Program-made: the position numbers and the translations under genes
DNA from: Plasmodium coatneyi
Taxonomy: Eukaryota; Apicomplexa; Aconoidasida; Haemosporida; Plasmodiidae
Direction of reading: 5' to 3'
Length of the DNA: 64,000 nucleotides
NCBI RefSeq assembly: GCF_001680005.1
Contig: NC_033567.1
Coordinates: 248,001 to 312,000 of the forward strand
Part shown: positions 11,775 to 23,301 of the stretch, one piece after another
Layout: every line of letters starts with the position of its first letter
How positions within the stretch are numbered: position 1 is the first letter of the stretch
The notes under the pieces: generated by a model
The model's input: only the letters and a program-made list of their open reading frames with translations
What the model was told of the DNA's origin: nothing
The model's database searches: none

Positions 11775-14419
11775 TTTTTTCTTCGAAGGGGAGGGGTTTG
11801 CTATAAAATAATTAAAATCTGCAAAATACAGAATCGTATAAAATAAATATGTATGCAATTGTAATAAGGATTCTATTTGAGGAACGAAGATAAAATATAT
11901 TCCTTAAAAATGCAATATATTTTTGTATATAAATTTTTACTTCTAGAAAAAAGAATAATATAAATTTCTTAGCAAAGTTGAAGGAATAACAATTTTTTAA
12001 TTTTATATAATGCTAATTTATTTATTAGATAAGAATAAATAACTTTAATGTTTTTTTTTATATAAAAAAAAATTCACGTTGAATTACTTTTTTAGTAAAA
12101 ATTATTAATTATGCAATAAAAAATAATTCAATATTTTTTAGATAAAATATTTTTCAAAAAAAAAAAAAATACAATTCAAAAGATAAAATTTCATTAGGGC
12201 TTTATATAACCGAAATGAAAAAACATATAAATATATATAACCATATGACCTGCTTAAGCCATGAAAAAGCACGAATAATAAATAATGAAATATTGTCATT
12301 ACGTTTTATTATACCACTATATATATATATATATGATGATGGATGTCCATTGTAGAAAGCAGAAGAATAATCAATTTTGATACAAGAAGCGGCGTGAACC
12401 CTTTGTTAATAAAATAAGTATTTATAACGCTATATATTTTTTGTAGGCTAGGCTATATTCTAAGAAATTATATTTTTTAGAGCACTGCGCTGATGAAACC
12501 CTAATATATAAAATACTTTTGAGTACTTTAGCCTTAATATTGCAATCCCCCTTTTTTCTTTTGTGTTCTGTTTTTTTTTTTGCCAATTGCATACACTATA
12601 AAAAAATATTTGAATTTGTGTACAGAAGTATATATATATATATAATAACAAAATACGCTTGCTCGATACAAAATAATTCTTCATTGCAAATGCATAATTT
12701 TTAATAGACCACGTAAGAAATGAAATATAATACATGAACGAATTTATTTTTTAAAAAAAAAAACCTATACCCTTTCAAGTCCCTTTTTTGAAATTATATA
12801 TATATATATATTTTTCTAATATATAACAATATATTATCCTTACATTTTTATATATAATAAAATAGGATTTAAAACGTCCTTTCGCCTAACGCGCAAATTG
12901 CCGCAAAATGAATGTCCACTCTTTTTTTTTTAATAACAAAAGTAATAACATATTTATATAGTTCTCATTGTGACATTACCTTGCTTCTCTTTTACCGCGC
13001 CAATAAACCACCTTTTGACGTATTCATAAATATATTATAAATAATTTATGCATTATTAAAAATAACAACTGTGTGAATAACAGGATGAGTGTAAATATCG
13101 TCCTAATGTCACAGTAATCTATTTGTTCCTTATAAATCGCTTGCCCTCTTTAAACGTTACGGGCATGCATTATCCCAGATACTACTTCCTACCTAGTGAT
13201 GAAAATTCTATTCCGTTTCTATATAGTGAAAATGAAAAAAAAAAAAAAAGAACTTCCTAATAACGTAAAAGGATATACACATATGACCTCTTTAAAGGTG
13301 TAATGCATCTCCGGCTAATGTATAGCTACATAACAGAATAGTTAGCATATAGAAAAATGACCTTTCCCCTTTCTGTTTAACGTAAGGGAATGTGTCATTT
13401 CATGCCCTATTTGATTGCGTACACCTAAAACTGTAAGCCCCCCATGCCCATTTTAGTGTGCTAAGAAATTCGATCTGTGGTGTGGAGGAGGAAATTGCAG
13501 AAATAATTATTCGTTCAAGTCTTGAAAAAACATTTATTTCATAAATATATATGTATATCAATTTATATGCACACATACACGCTCCTTTTTAATTATTTCG
13601 AAACATATTTTTTATAACTAGTGGGTGAAAATAAATCAATCACTAACCATATGAAGAGTGAATACGTTTAATAAAATGGTAAAAGGTGTGTCTCCTTCGT
13701 AAGAAAATGGAGTATAATGCAATACAGTATAAAATAAGATAATGTAATGTAATAAAATATATGTGAAAGAAAAAAAAAATAAATACGATCGACCTTTACA
13801 CTCAGCGGAGCACAGAAATTACGACAGTGATATGGAAATGAAAAAATGTAAATTAATTCAGCACAGTGGAATTATCTCAAAAGAAAGGCTTTATAAATCG
13901 TATAAAAAAAAAATTATATGCCTGTAATGAAGTTTAATTATGCGCACATATATATTCATGAAAAAAATACACACCCCTCCTTTGATATTAATGTAAAACA
14001 TGAGAACGATACTTAAAAATGGATGTTTTACGCGAATCAGTAAATTTCAAAAGTATTATAGCAAAAGCCACTCATTAAATGATGGTAGTATTTAATTTAT
14101 TTCGTCAGTCGTGAAAACAACCCCCAAATTTGAGCTCTTCACATGTTGAGAATAAAGAATCGACTAAATTCTATATGCTTTTATACTTCCAATTGTTAAT
14201 TTGTTCCAAGCATCAAAAACTTTTCCGTTTCTTTAACTTGATATTATTTAAAAATACCATTAAAAATATTTCAACTTCTACTTGGTTGTTATACGGGAAG
14301 ATGTGTCCATTTGTTTGAAGGTTCCATTTATAATTTTTTTCTTCCTTCATTTACCCCAAAATTTTCTTCCCTTTTTTTTTTTTTTTTTTTCTTTTTTCAT
14401 CCCCCGTTGCATGTCCTGT
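11775..14419. other. Gene-free AT-rich stretch
   Basis: Extremely AT-rich, with AT dinucleotide runs near 12325 and 12800 and A/T homopolymers. Open frames such as 12460-12735 (minus) and 14130-14318 (plus) are rich in Phe, Tyr, Ile and Lys and lack splice-supported extensions. I see nothing to annotate. Confidence 0.6.
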
Positions 14420-15400
14420 TTAGAATTTTTTCAAGAGTAAGAAAATTAAAGAGACCCCCATAAGGAAGAGTACAGTAGAGCAGCAAAGTAATTCAACTGG
14501 TAACAAGATGATAGCTAGAAAAGCTGTTAAAGCACCAGCGCTGAAGGAACGACCTGACATTCTCTTTTCCATCTTGCGTATTTGAGACATCATTCTGTAA
14601 TCATTGTACTGTAAATCTCTATACATATCTCTGCACCTGCCATGCATTTTGGAGCATCTTCTTCGGCGCTTCATACGTCTGCTTTCGTTTAACTTGTCTT
14701 TTATTTCTCTTCTAATTTTTTTTCTTGTCATGGGGTCCATGTTTTTGATATAATCCTTTGTATCTTCGTATTTTTCCTGTAAAGATTTATCACTTCTTGC
14801 TACATGTTTTATATATTCTTTAAATGATTCTAAATTGGGGTCCAATTCTTCATCGTTTTCTAAACCGAAAGCACGTAAGTCCAGTTCTTCTGGCCTTTCA
14901 TATCTTTCTTGTCTTTCGTTTTCACTCGCTAAGCTTTCTAAACTGCCAAAATCTAATTCTGAATCTAAATCGTTTACTGAAAGCAATCTAGGTACTTTTA
15001 ACTCCAGATCATTTTGCGCATTTCTTTCCCCATTGTTTCCGTTATAACTCAAACCCTAAAAAAGGGGATTACACAATTCGCAAAAAAAAAAGGGGAATAT
15101 ACATTTTTATTTTCCAAATATAAAAACGGGCAATTATTACCGCGGCGCATTAATGGGGAGAGGGACATCACATATTCACAGAAGTGGTGTAGAAGCACTT
15201 ACATATTACAAGTAGAAATGTAAATACATATATTACACACATACTTATATATATATTTATACATTCTATGTAGGTAATGTACATTTTTGCCAAGTAGGCT
15301 AAACGCCTGTGCGTATTCTTACCTTTTCATTATCAGAGGCGCGCAATATCCAAGCGCTAAATGTGAGTAAAAAAATTTTGGCATATAGAATTCTATACAT
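14420..15400 (-). CDS. Exported-type 2-TM protein with basic midsection (two exons)
   Basis: Minus-strand exons 15400..15323 and 15055..14420 encode 237 residues. The donor is GTAAGA and the acceptor TTTTTTAG, joined in phase 0. Exon 1 is a 26-residue signal peptide (MYRILYAKIF onward). RLLSV at residues 49-53 lies where a PEXEL is expected but has Val at the fifth position. The middle is acidic (about 55-105) and then very basic, with a run of Arg/Lys pairs and several Cys and Met residues (about 140-190). The last 40 residues form a hydrophobic hairpin ending in a di-Lys tail. The layout is close to the fam-l/fam-m style 2-TM exported proteins of Plasmodium, but the family name is inference. 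Confidence 0.7.
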
Positions 15401-18400
15401 TTTTTCAGAAAATATTAATTATTTAAAGTTATCGTGAAAACAGCTGGAAAAAAGTTTTTGTGTAAATTTTTATTAATAATATGATAAAAAATGTATCTCC
15501 CAAAATTAGCTAAAGTATAGAGTATTCTTTTTTTTTTTATAATTTGCAGCTTTAATTTTTTAAAAAAATAGAAATTAAAAATAAAAATTTAATTTGCTTT
15601 ACTACTATATGCAAGAATAAAATTTTCACTACTGCGCTTCTGCCGAAAAATATGTTGATCTGATAGCCGGCAGCTTTTCTTCTAGGTGTGCTTGATCTAG
15701 TAAATACACGGAGCGCTTAAAAAAAAAAAAAAAAATGTTTAAAAAATGGCGGAGGTTGAAAATATAAGGGGAGTAAAATAGAAATAAAATCAGTTTTTGT
15801 TATATATTAACAATAGTACGAATAAAAAATAAATTACTAGTAATGCGCTAATTAAAAAATAAATTAGAATGCAAGCATAACTTTTGGAAGAAATAAGTGT
15901 AGTACTTAAATAACACAATTAAATTGAAAATCTTGCCAAAAAATGTGAATGTTAAATGGTAATGTTGCATTGCATAGGAGGTGGAATATTGATCACACAT
16001 TCTGAAATGCTGCGAAAGAGTACTTATTTAAATAGGAAACTACGCATGGGTGCATATTAAAAAATAGCCTTGCGTAAAAAAAAAAAAAAAAAAATTAAAT
16101 AAAAACAGTAAGCGAGCGAATGTGTATTCATAACGTACGCCACGATTTGTCACTAGAAATTCAGGAAAATTACGCATAAAAGGAAAAAAAATTCAAAATC
16201 AACGAAAAAATGAAAAAACGAATAAATGAATAAATGTATAAATGATGTTATTTATAAATGCCAAATTTTATTATGAAAAAAATGTATGCGCCATATTTGT
16301 ATAATTCACAAATATTTATCACCTATTTAAAAAGTCTTCACCGCAACGTCATGTAAATTAAATAATCCAGTAGCAATGCGATTACGCGTCTTCGGGCCAT
16401 TATATTTTTCCTATAAGCACATTTTAAAGGAAGAAAGGATTTTTTTCCCCTGTATATAAAATTTTGTCAATAAAATTGTTTCACGTTTAAATAAAAGAAA
16501 AAGTGCAAAAATAGAAACGTGAAATTTTCTATGCTAAAAGTAATAGCGGTATATTAGCGACTCTTTTGAATTATTTCACCATCGTTTAAAGTTCCCCTCT
16601 CCTCTGCATGTGCTGAGTAGTATATGGTTTGTGCATATAATATGGTAGCGCATATTTTATACAATCCTAACCTTTCTGTATTTAAAAAAAAACAATGTTC
16701 CATGTGCCTTTACAAGCATGCATAATATTATAACATTTGCTAAGAAAAAAAATGTAGAACGTTCCACATACCAATTACAAATGTGCCTGCTCAAACAGAT
16801 TACAATTTACAATCCATGAGGTGTAAAAATTAAAAAATGAAAGCGCCATAGACACGCTTACACACGGAATAACCATAACATAAAAAATAAAATATAAACT
16901 AAAATGGCAATATGACAGAAAGAACAACACAAGAAAAGAGTAAAATGTAAAAAACGTTGGGATTACTAAGAACACCGGTTCACTATAAAAATGTTTGTTC
17001 GTGGAGGACACCTCTTTATTTATTAGTAGCACAACTCTAAAGATAAAAATGACCATTTCGCATTTACAATTTGCTTGGAACATAACAAAAAAAATTAAAC
17101 ACCGTACCCATCGCTAAAGGAGCAGTGATCATCAAATTTGATGATAATCCTTAGTTCTACAAAAAATAACCTCAATAGCAAAAACTATATAAATTAAATA
17201 ACCATTTTTAGCATTGTTTAAACGTGAATTTTTAATTTCACGTGCAGTTACTACAATGGGGGTTACGGTGTCTTGTGCTTCATGAGTATAACACATTCCC
17301 CGGCAAATGCAGAACTTCATCTGGGAGAAAGAAAAATATATTACCCGCGTAATGGGAAGTGTATATTTTCCTTACTACCTATTTATTTATTTATTTATTT
17401 ATTTTTGGATCTTCAAACAAATTTTTATTTCAATGGTGAGGGTAATTCCCATTATATCATATTAAAAATAAGTTTTCCAATGCACGAATAAGGTGCAGTA
17501 CTGATAAGAGTTGGTTTTCTACAATTTTTATTAGCCTTACACGGTTATATAATGTAGCATAAAGAGAATAAATGTATGTCAGGAACCCCAAATCGGACAT
17601 TTACAGAATTGAATATCTATACTTTAATGTGCTCAAAAAAGTTCTTAAATTTAACACTAGGAAAAGAGAAAAACTTTCTTCTTTGTTACATTGAAAATGC
17701 TGCAAATCATATGGATGCATTGGATTACTTTGCCTTTTTAGTCCGTTTAATGCACACAGGCAATTGTGCACTACTGGCCTGGTATACCCCATGTGGGCAT
17801 ACTTCCCCCCGCATGTTCATAACTATAACCGAGTGCATATAACCACACATGCACATATAAACCTACCAAGCAAACTCAGCCCTAACGAGACACATCTGCA
17901 CGGTTACAGATTAAAAGAACAATTTAATGACTTCATTATATATTCTGTAAAATTCGTCAATTATTTTTACACATAGCATATTAACATAGTTCATCCCTTT
18001 TAAACTTCTTTCTTAAAGTCTATGGTTTATACGTAGAACAAAATATATTATACATAATTATATTTCAAAATGGGCAATTAATTTCCCCCAAAAAAATTAA
18101 ACTAGAATATACAATACTTAATAAGTAGCACGTGAAAAATTATAAATGGCAAAAAACCAATAGACTTCATAAGTTTAGGGAGAAAAAAAACTAAAGCAAA
18201 GCAAAGCAAATTATGCTTAAAACATAGTACTAAAGTATATAAACATTTAAAACCTATAAAAAAGAATTACTAAGGGGAATAAAAGTAAAACGAAATAGGT
18301 ACACAAAGTTTTAATTTTATTCACCATTATAAAATATCATAACAATTTTAGCTTAATTATTTAATTATCTTAATTCTTTTTTATAAGGGAGACACCTTCT

Positions 18401-18761
18401 AATGGCGTATATACCATAGCACTATGCAAACAGATGCGCGTGTAAATGTACGAACTCGTGCACATATTGTTGCATACACTGTAGGGGTGACCGTGGGACT
18501 GACAAGCATATATATCTACACATGCGAATGTTCACGTGCGTATGTGCACATATGTATATATTATAACATCCCTCAAAACAGACGTGCACAAGGAACAAAC
18601 GTACACACATTACCCATGCATACATTACACGTGCATACATTTATTTTCCGCCGTCCTTGTGCGCCTAATGCGTTAGGAGAACACACACAAAGGCAAACGG
18701 ATCATCAACCTTTAATTTCAAAGCACTTAACACAGTTCCCCGATATGCACTAAATATTTCT
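15401..18761. other. Gene-free AT-rich stretch
   Basis: More than 3 kb without a supportable gene. It holds a TTTA tetranucleotide repeat at 17381-17405, an 18-bp perfect palindrome at 17128-17145 and many homopolymers. Open frames at 16775-17083 (minus), 17576-17842 (plus) and 18424-18753 (plus) have no signal peptide, domain or splice context that I can support. Confidence 0.6.
17128..17145. repeat. 18-bp perfect palindrome ATCATCAAATTTGATGAT
   Basis: The nine-base arms are exactly complementary with no spacer. It sits in gene-free DNA about 2.4 kb beyond the 3' end of the minus-strand exported-type gene ending at 18762. The function is unknown; a two-fold symmetric protein-binding site or simple chance in AT-rich DNA are both possible. 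Confidence 0.8.
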
Positions 18762-19499
18762 CTACATAATATTTTCGTCCTTAGATATATCCGTAACACG
18801 TCCAATAATTCTGGACGCCACGGAATCAATAATAACACCATCATAATTGTACGGAATTATTCCTAACTTCTTCTTAATTTTAAGTTTTATCTTTTCTGTA
18901 TTCAAGATATCATGTATGCTTTCTGTTCTATTTGGAGCACTAACTTTTTTCATCGTTTCTTTAGATAAATTATTTTCCAGTTCGTATATCTTCATCATAC
19001 GTCTGACTACCTCGGAGGTTGTTCCCTGCGCTGCAATTTCTTCGTGACGCTCCTTCGTTCTCTGCACTTCATTAGTTACCGTTCTGTTTGAAAGAGTAAC
19101 GCCTTCTGTGTACATTTGTTTCCTAATAATTTTTTCAATCACTGCAGTATCTTCAGAAGCTCCACTTCCATCCGATTTGTAAACTTCTTCAGTAAACCAC
19201 ATTAAGGTATCTAAAAATCCTCTAAATAAACAATCCATAAGTTTGTCCATTTGGGAATAAATGGATCTTCTTCTAAAACTCATTAATTCATTCCTCGCAC
19301 TTAGCACGCCCTGTACCCCGGCTTGTCCAAGAATCCTCCCGAATACTTGCTCCCTCTGACAGGATGATTCTTCCTCGCAAAAAGTCTTCACTACATTCGT
19401 ATCATTTTTGGAAACAAAAGTAGAACCACACAAAAACATTACAGATAAGCTAGCAAAGAGGGATAACCTCCTGAAATTGCATTTCCTTGAATTCCTCAT
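18762..19499 (-). CDS. Exported protein with PEXEL RILGQ (single exon)
   Basis: An uninterrupted minus-strand frame of 245 residues starts at the ATG at 19499; the frame extends seven codons further upstream, but only from a TTG. A Lys/Arg-rich start is followed by a hydrophobic signal segment (about residues 11-30). RILGQ at 55-59 fits the RxLx(E/Q/D) export consensus at the expected distance. The rest is soluble and mostly helical, with no further clear membrane segment, a single Trp and several basic patches. Unlike the other exported genes here it has no intron between signal segment and PEXEL. From memory of the P. falciparum chromosome 13 end, several gametocyte or early ring exported proteins lie in this neighbourhood, but I cannot match this protein to one. 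Confidence 0.68.
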   Translation of the reverse strand: MRNSRKCNFRRLSLFASLSVMFLCGSTFVSKNDTNVVKTFCEEESSCQREQVFGRILGQAGVQGVLSARNELMSFRRRSIYSQMDKLMDCLFRGFLDTLMWFTEEVYKSDGSGASEDTAVIEKIIRKQMYTEGVTLSNRTVTNEVQRTKERHEEIAAQGTTSEVVRRMMKIYELENNLSKETMKKVSAPNRTESIHDILNTEKIKLKIKKKLGIIPYNYDGVIIDSVASRIIGRVTDISKDENIM

Positions 19500-22400
19500 C
19501 CTTAAAGTAAAATTGTTCAAAAAATTATTTACAACAGGGTTGTAATTTTGCTAATAGAAAAAGGAATATGCCAAACGGATCTGAAGAAGGTGGCACTTTT
19601 TATTTTTATATAAATGTAGAACTTAATATTTTGTGCATGCAAGTGGGGTCATAATTACCTATACAGATAATACGTTACCCTCCGGCGTTATTGTTCACGT
19701 GTAGTGATATTTATAAAAATCCCGCAACCTGTTCTAAAAAATGGGGAACCAAAATATGTTGCAAAGAGGAGAACAATTATAGTACTAACTATACGTACAA
19801 ATACGTGCGTACACCTAAACATATATTATATATGTATACTTCAACCGGTTGCAGTTGTTTAACTTCAAAAAATTAACAATGTCTGCTTGTAATAACACGC
19901 AGCGAACAAATTTTGTAATTTTTTCACATTTGACAAAAAAACAGTTTCTTTTTAACAAAAATATAATAATAAATAATTAATAAACAAATAATAGGTAAAT
20001 AATTGCTTTCTAATTCTTCTTTCCAAATCATCAATTTATTTTAAAAGTGGTCAATTTTCAGTGTTTTTTTTCTTTTAAAAATGCAAATGTTTCTATAATT
20101 ATTTTATACGTGCATGTATACAGATTGTACAAATAAATATGTTCCAAAATTATACATATAAATAAAATCTTCTTTACATGTAAATTTTCATTTTACAATA
20201 TAAAGTGCACGTTTATTTTTGTTAATAACGGTGCCAGCAATTTTCCCCGTCGATTTCATTTTCCTTGTCCATTAACAGGTAATAAATGTAATATGCAAAT
20301 GCAGAAAATTACCCATCATTCATCATTTTAGTAATATATATATATCATCACAGTGTTGCATTAATGGATAGGCATTCGCCAAAAGACGGCACCCCCCAAT
20401 TTTTCTTTTCCATGATGCACCAACAGTTTTTCACCGGAAAATCTGTTATTCTATACAACATATTATGTAACTAGCCATTGGTCAATATACCATGCACATA
20501 AACGAGCGCACATATATACTTATACATGTATACATAATTCATGTAGAACAATTTTAATATACCCGCAAATTCGATATGTTCTGCGCTAATAATAAACAAC
20601 AATATTTTCCGAATTTATAGCGAAAAGGTGAAAATAATATACGAAGTACGTAATTTTGCACGTATAGATTTATCTTCGTTAAACGTTGTAGCGACAGTAA
20701 ATCTTTCCAAAACATGATGGCGGTTTCACCAAAACATGTTCTATCTGATCAAGCAAGTTTCCATTTACACCTAAAAAACACATGCAGCGTTAAATAATAT
20801 TGTCCTTGCGCTTATTTATTCATCATTATATACATCCTATAAGCGCTTGATAAAAATTATTATCTAAATCGAAACAATTCACTGCACGCACAATTGTAAA
20901 AACAGATTGTGCCAAAGTGTTGTATTCATAAAAAATAGGCATAATGGTATAACAAATGTTTGCATTATGATTGCTACATTTTTTGCAGCATTTTTTTTAT
21001 AATTTTATTTTTCCAGAACAAACGAGGAAAAATCGTTGTAGACAAAATTTTATTTTTGGTACCAATTTTTAGTTGCATAAAAACATATATCCTACGTAGG
21101 AAATGCGATAATTCGCCAAATCCCGTTAATTTAAAAAATGAATAAATTGCGCTACCCCACAACATGTGCATATGCAGCAGTATTATACGTGTATGTTTGT
21201 ACGTGTGTGTATATATGCATACGCCTTCAAACATTAATGACCGTTCTAGGAGACAAAAAAAACCTCCTGCGTGAGAAAAGAGAATGTAACAATTATTCAT
21301 GAAAATTTTTAAAATCACCAAGATGACAATTCAGTAACTACGCAGTGGTAATATGATGTACCCTTATAAGTGAGGAAATGGTACAAAATTGTTTCCCATT
21401 AAATAAACAGTAACATGTGAACACATTTGTGTAACAATTTATCTGCCGAAAAATAAGTGCAATAATCGCCCCTGCCTCAATTTCATTCAACCCCTTATTC
21501 GAACGTCGCCCTTACGACGTACATTTCCATTTTTGCAGAACATTTTCCCCAACATAACTATTTCCGAATCGACAATATACACAAAAATAAATTTTATTCA
21601 AATGAGAAGCGTTTTCTCGAAGTTTTTTTACTTCCTTCTTTTATGAAAAAGGGGGGAAAAAAGGTGATGTTATTCATTTGATGGAAAAAAATCCTTTCAC
21701 CCTGTATCCGCATATATATTATATGCGCAAGGGTAAAATTAATTTGCGAACACGTGTAACATACATAGAGTTATGTGTATGTATATGTGCACAGTTCAAA
21801 TTATGATAAAATGAAAGGCAAATTTAATGTTCCATAATTCATTAAATTTTTAAAAAAACGCACAAAAAAAAATTCATTCAACACAAATGTATACAAAACG
21901 TGTGCAATTCCCGCACGTGGAAAATGTAGAACATGAAAAAAGAAATCGCATTTTAAGAGGCATTTACTTTTTCCACTTGCGCTGTATACACGTGTCATCC
22001 TCTGCAAAAGATCCTTTCCACAAGGTGGCCTGATTCGTGACCCACGCTGCCTGTTCTGGTACTATTTACCACTCTGGAGCACATGGCATAATGGCGTCAT
22101 CCTTCAAAATTTTGCGCGCCCCTCGGCTTACAAACGGAAACACGTACATTTATATATTTATATATTTATTTATGTGTTAACTGGAAAAACGGCGCATTCT
22201 GAACATGACCGAATAATTTTAATTCTTATGTCCAGGCTCGTCTTCGTCCCTTTCTTCCTTCACGCAGAAGCGTCAACCCGGCCAACATCCCCTGATTTCA
22301 CTGTGCGCTTAACACTTCTGCGCCCGTAAGAGGAGTAAGATTGCCCACCACAATTTCTGATTTTCTGCTTCTCATTTATTTATCGCATTCCTCTTCACTT

Positions 22401-22659
22401 AATCTTTTTTGCGCTGTTTTCCTTGGCCCAATTATTCAAAAATTTCGTGCACCTAATATGCAACGCACACGCTGCACATAAAAATGGGTACACTAAAACA
22501 CAAAAAAAAAGAAAGGGCGAAGGAGCGGTTATCACTTGGTGTTATGGGTATAAGCTCTTCCCCGTTTCGAGTTATAAAAAAGGTCACCTGCTACAACCCT
22601 CACACATTCGCATGTATACACACGTACATACGTACGTACATTTATCTGCATAATCGTGG
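19500..22659. other. Intergenic, no gene seen
   Basis: About 3.2 kb between the exported protein gene and the UIS3-like gene. A TGCATGCA octamer occurs at 19634-19641, upstream of the 18762-19499 gene. Open frames (20974-21321 minus, 21801-22007 minus, 22423-22653 plus) look like chance frames. Confidence 0.55.
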
Positions 22660-23301
22660 CTACTCCTTCGATATATTTTGGAGAAAGTGCTCCATGTTCA
22701 AAACTGCCAAGTCTTCTTGCATCTTGGACAGCTGGACATTTCTTCTTTCCTCCAAGGATTGCACAACCTTTCTTATATAATCCCGGTCATTTACATAATA
22801 CGCCTGTTGTGGCTCTGATAAATTACTAAAATGGTGCCGCACGGCTATCCTTGCATTGTCCAAAAAGATATTAAATTTTTTTATAGGAACATCACTTTCG
22901 TTTGTGTTTTCGACCAGTGGCCCTTTTATATTTACTTTATTTATTCCTGGTGGCTCTACATATTCTCTGCTGGTACTTGGCATTTGTCCATCTCTTGGAT
23001 CTGCAAAATGAAATCGTTTATCCTTGAACAGGGCATATTTTTCAAATTTATATTCTTTTTCTTTTTCATTTATATAAAACCCAATTCCCAATGCTATGGC
23101 AACAAAGACAAATAGGCCCGAAGATATTAAAGAGTAATAAATTTTTTTTTTGCTATTTTTATCTGCCAATGTATCATCGATATTTTGTAATGGCGCTAAA
23201 TCCCTTTCAATTGATGATAAGATCCGACTAGCGCACACAATTAATAACTTTTCAGTTACACATAACAAAAAAAAGAAGGGAAGCATTTTTGAAATGTTCA
23301 T
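22660..23301 (-). CDS. UIS3: UIS3-like / ETRAMP-type PVM membrane protein
   Basis: A single-exon minus-strand gene of 213 residues. It has an N-terminal signal peptide (residues 1 to about 25), a short Asp/Lys-containing linker, one membrane segment at about 55-76 flanked by Lys clusters, and a soluble C-terminal part (80-213). The last 75 residues are predominantly helical and charged. This is the ETRAMP layout, and the size and long helical C-terminal domain fit UIS3, the sporozoite and liver-stage protein of the parasitophorous vacuole membrane, whose C-terminal domain has been reported to bind host L-FABP and LC3. Location supports this: from memory, P. falciparum UIS3 lies near RPS7, which is also in this window at 52 kb. 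A related ETRAMP is the main alternative. The ATG at 23301 directly precedes the signal peptide, and no intron is needed. Confidence 0.6.
   Translation of the reverse strand: MNISKMLPFFFLLCVTEKLLIVCASRILSSIERDLAPLQNIDDTLADKNSKKKIYYSLISSGLFVFVAIALGIGFYINEKEKEYKFEKYALFKDKRFHFADPRDGQMPSTSREYVEPPGINKVNIKGPLVENTNESDVPIKKFNIFLDNARIAVRHHFSNLSEPQQAYYVNDRDYIRKVVQSLEERRNVQLSKMQEDLAVLNMEHFLQNISKE

Noticed and set aside
15051..15058. Telomere-like CCCTAAA heptamer
   Set aside because: A single copy that forms the splice acceptor of an exported-protein gene; no tandem array.
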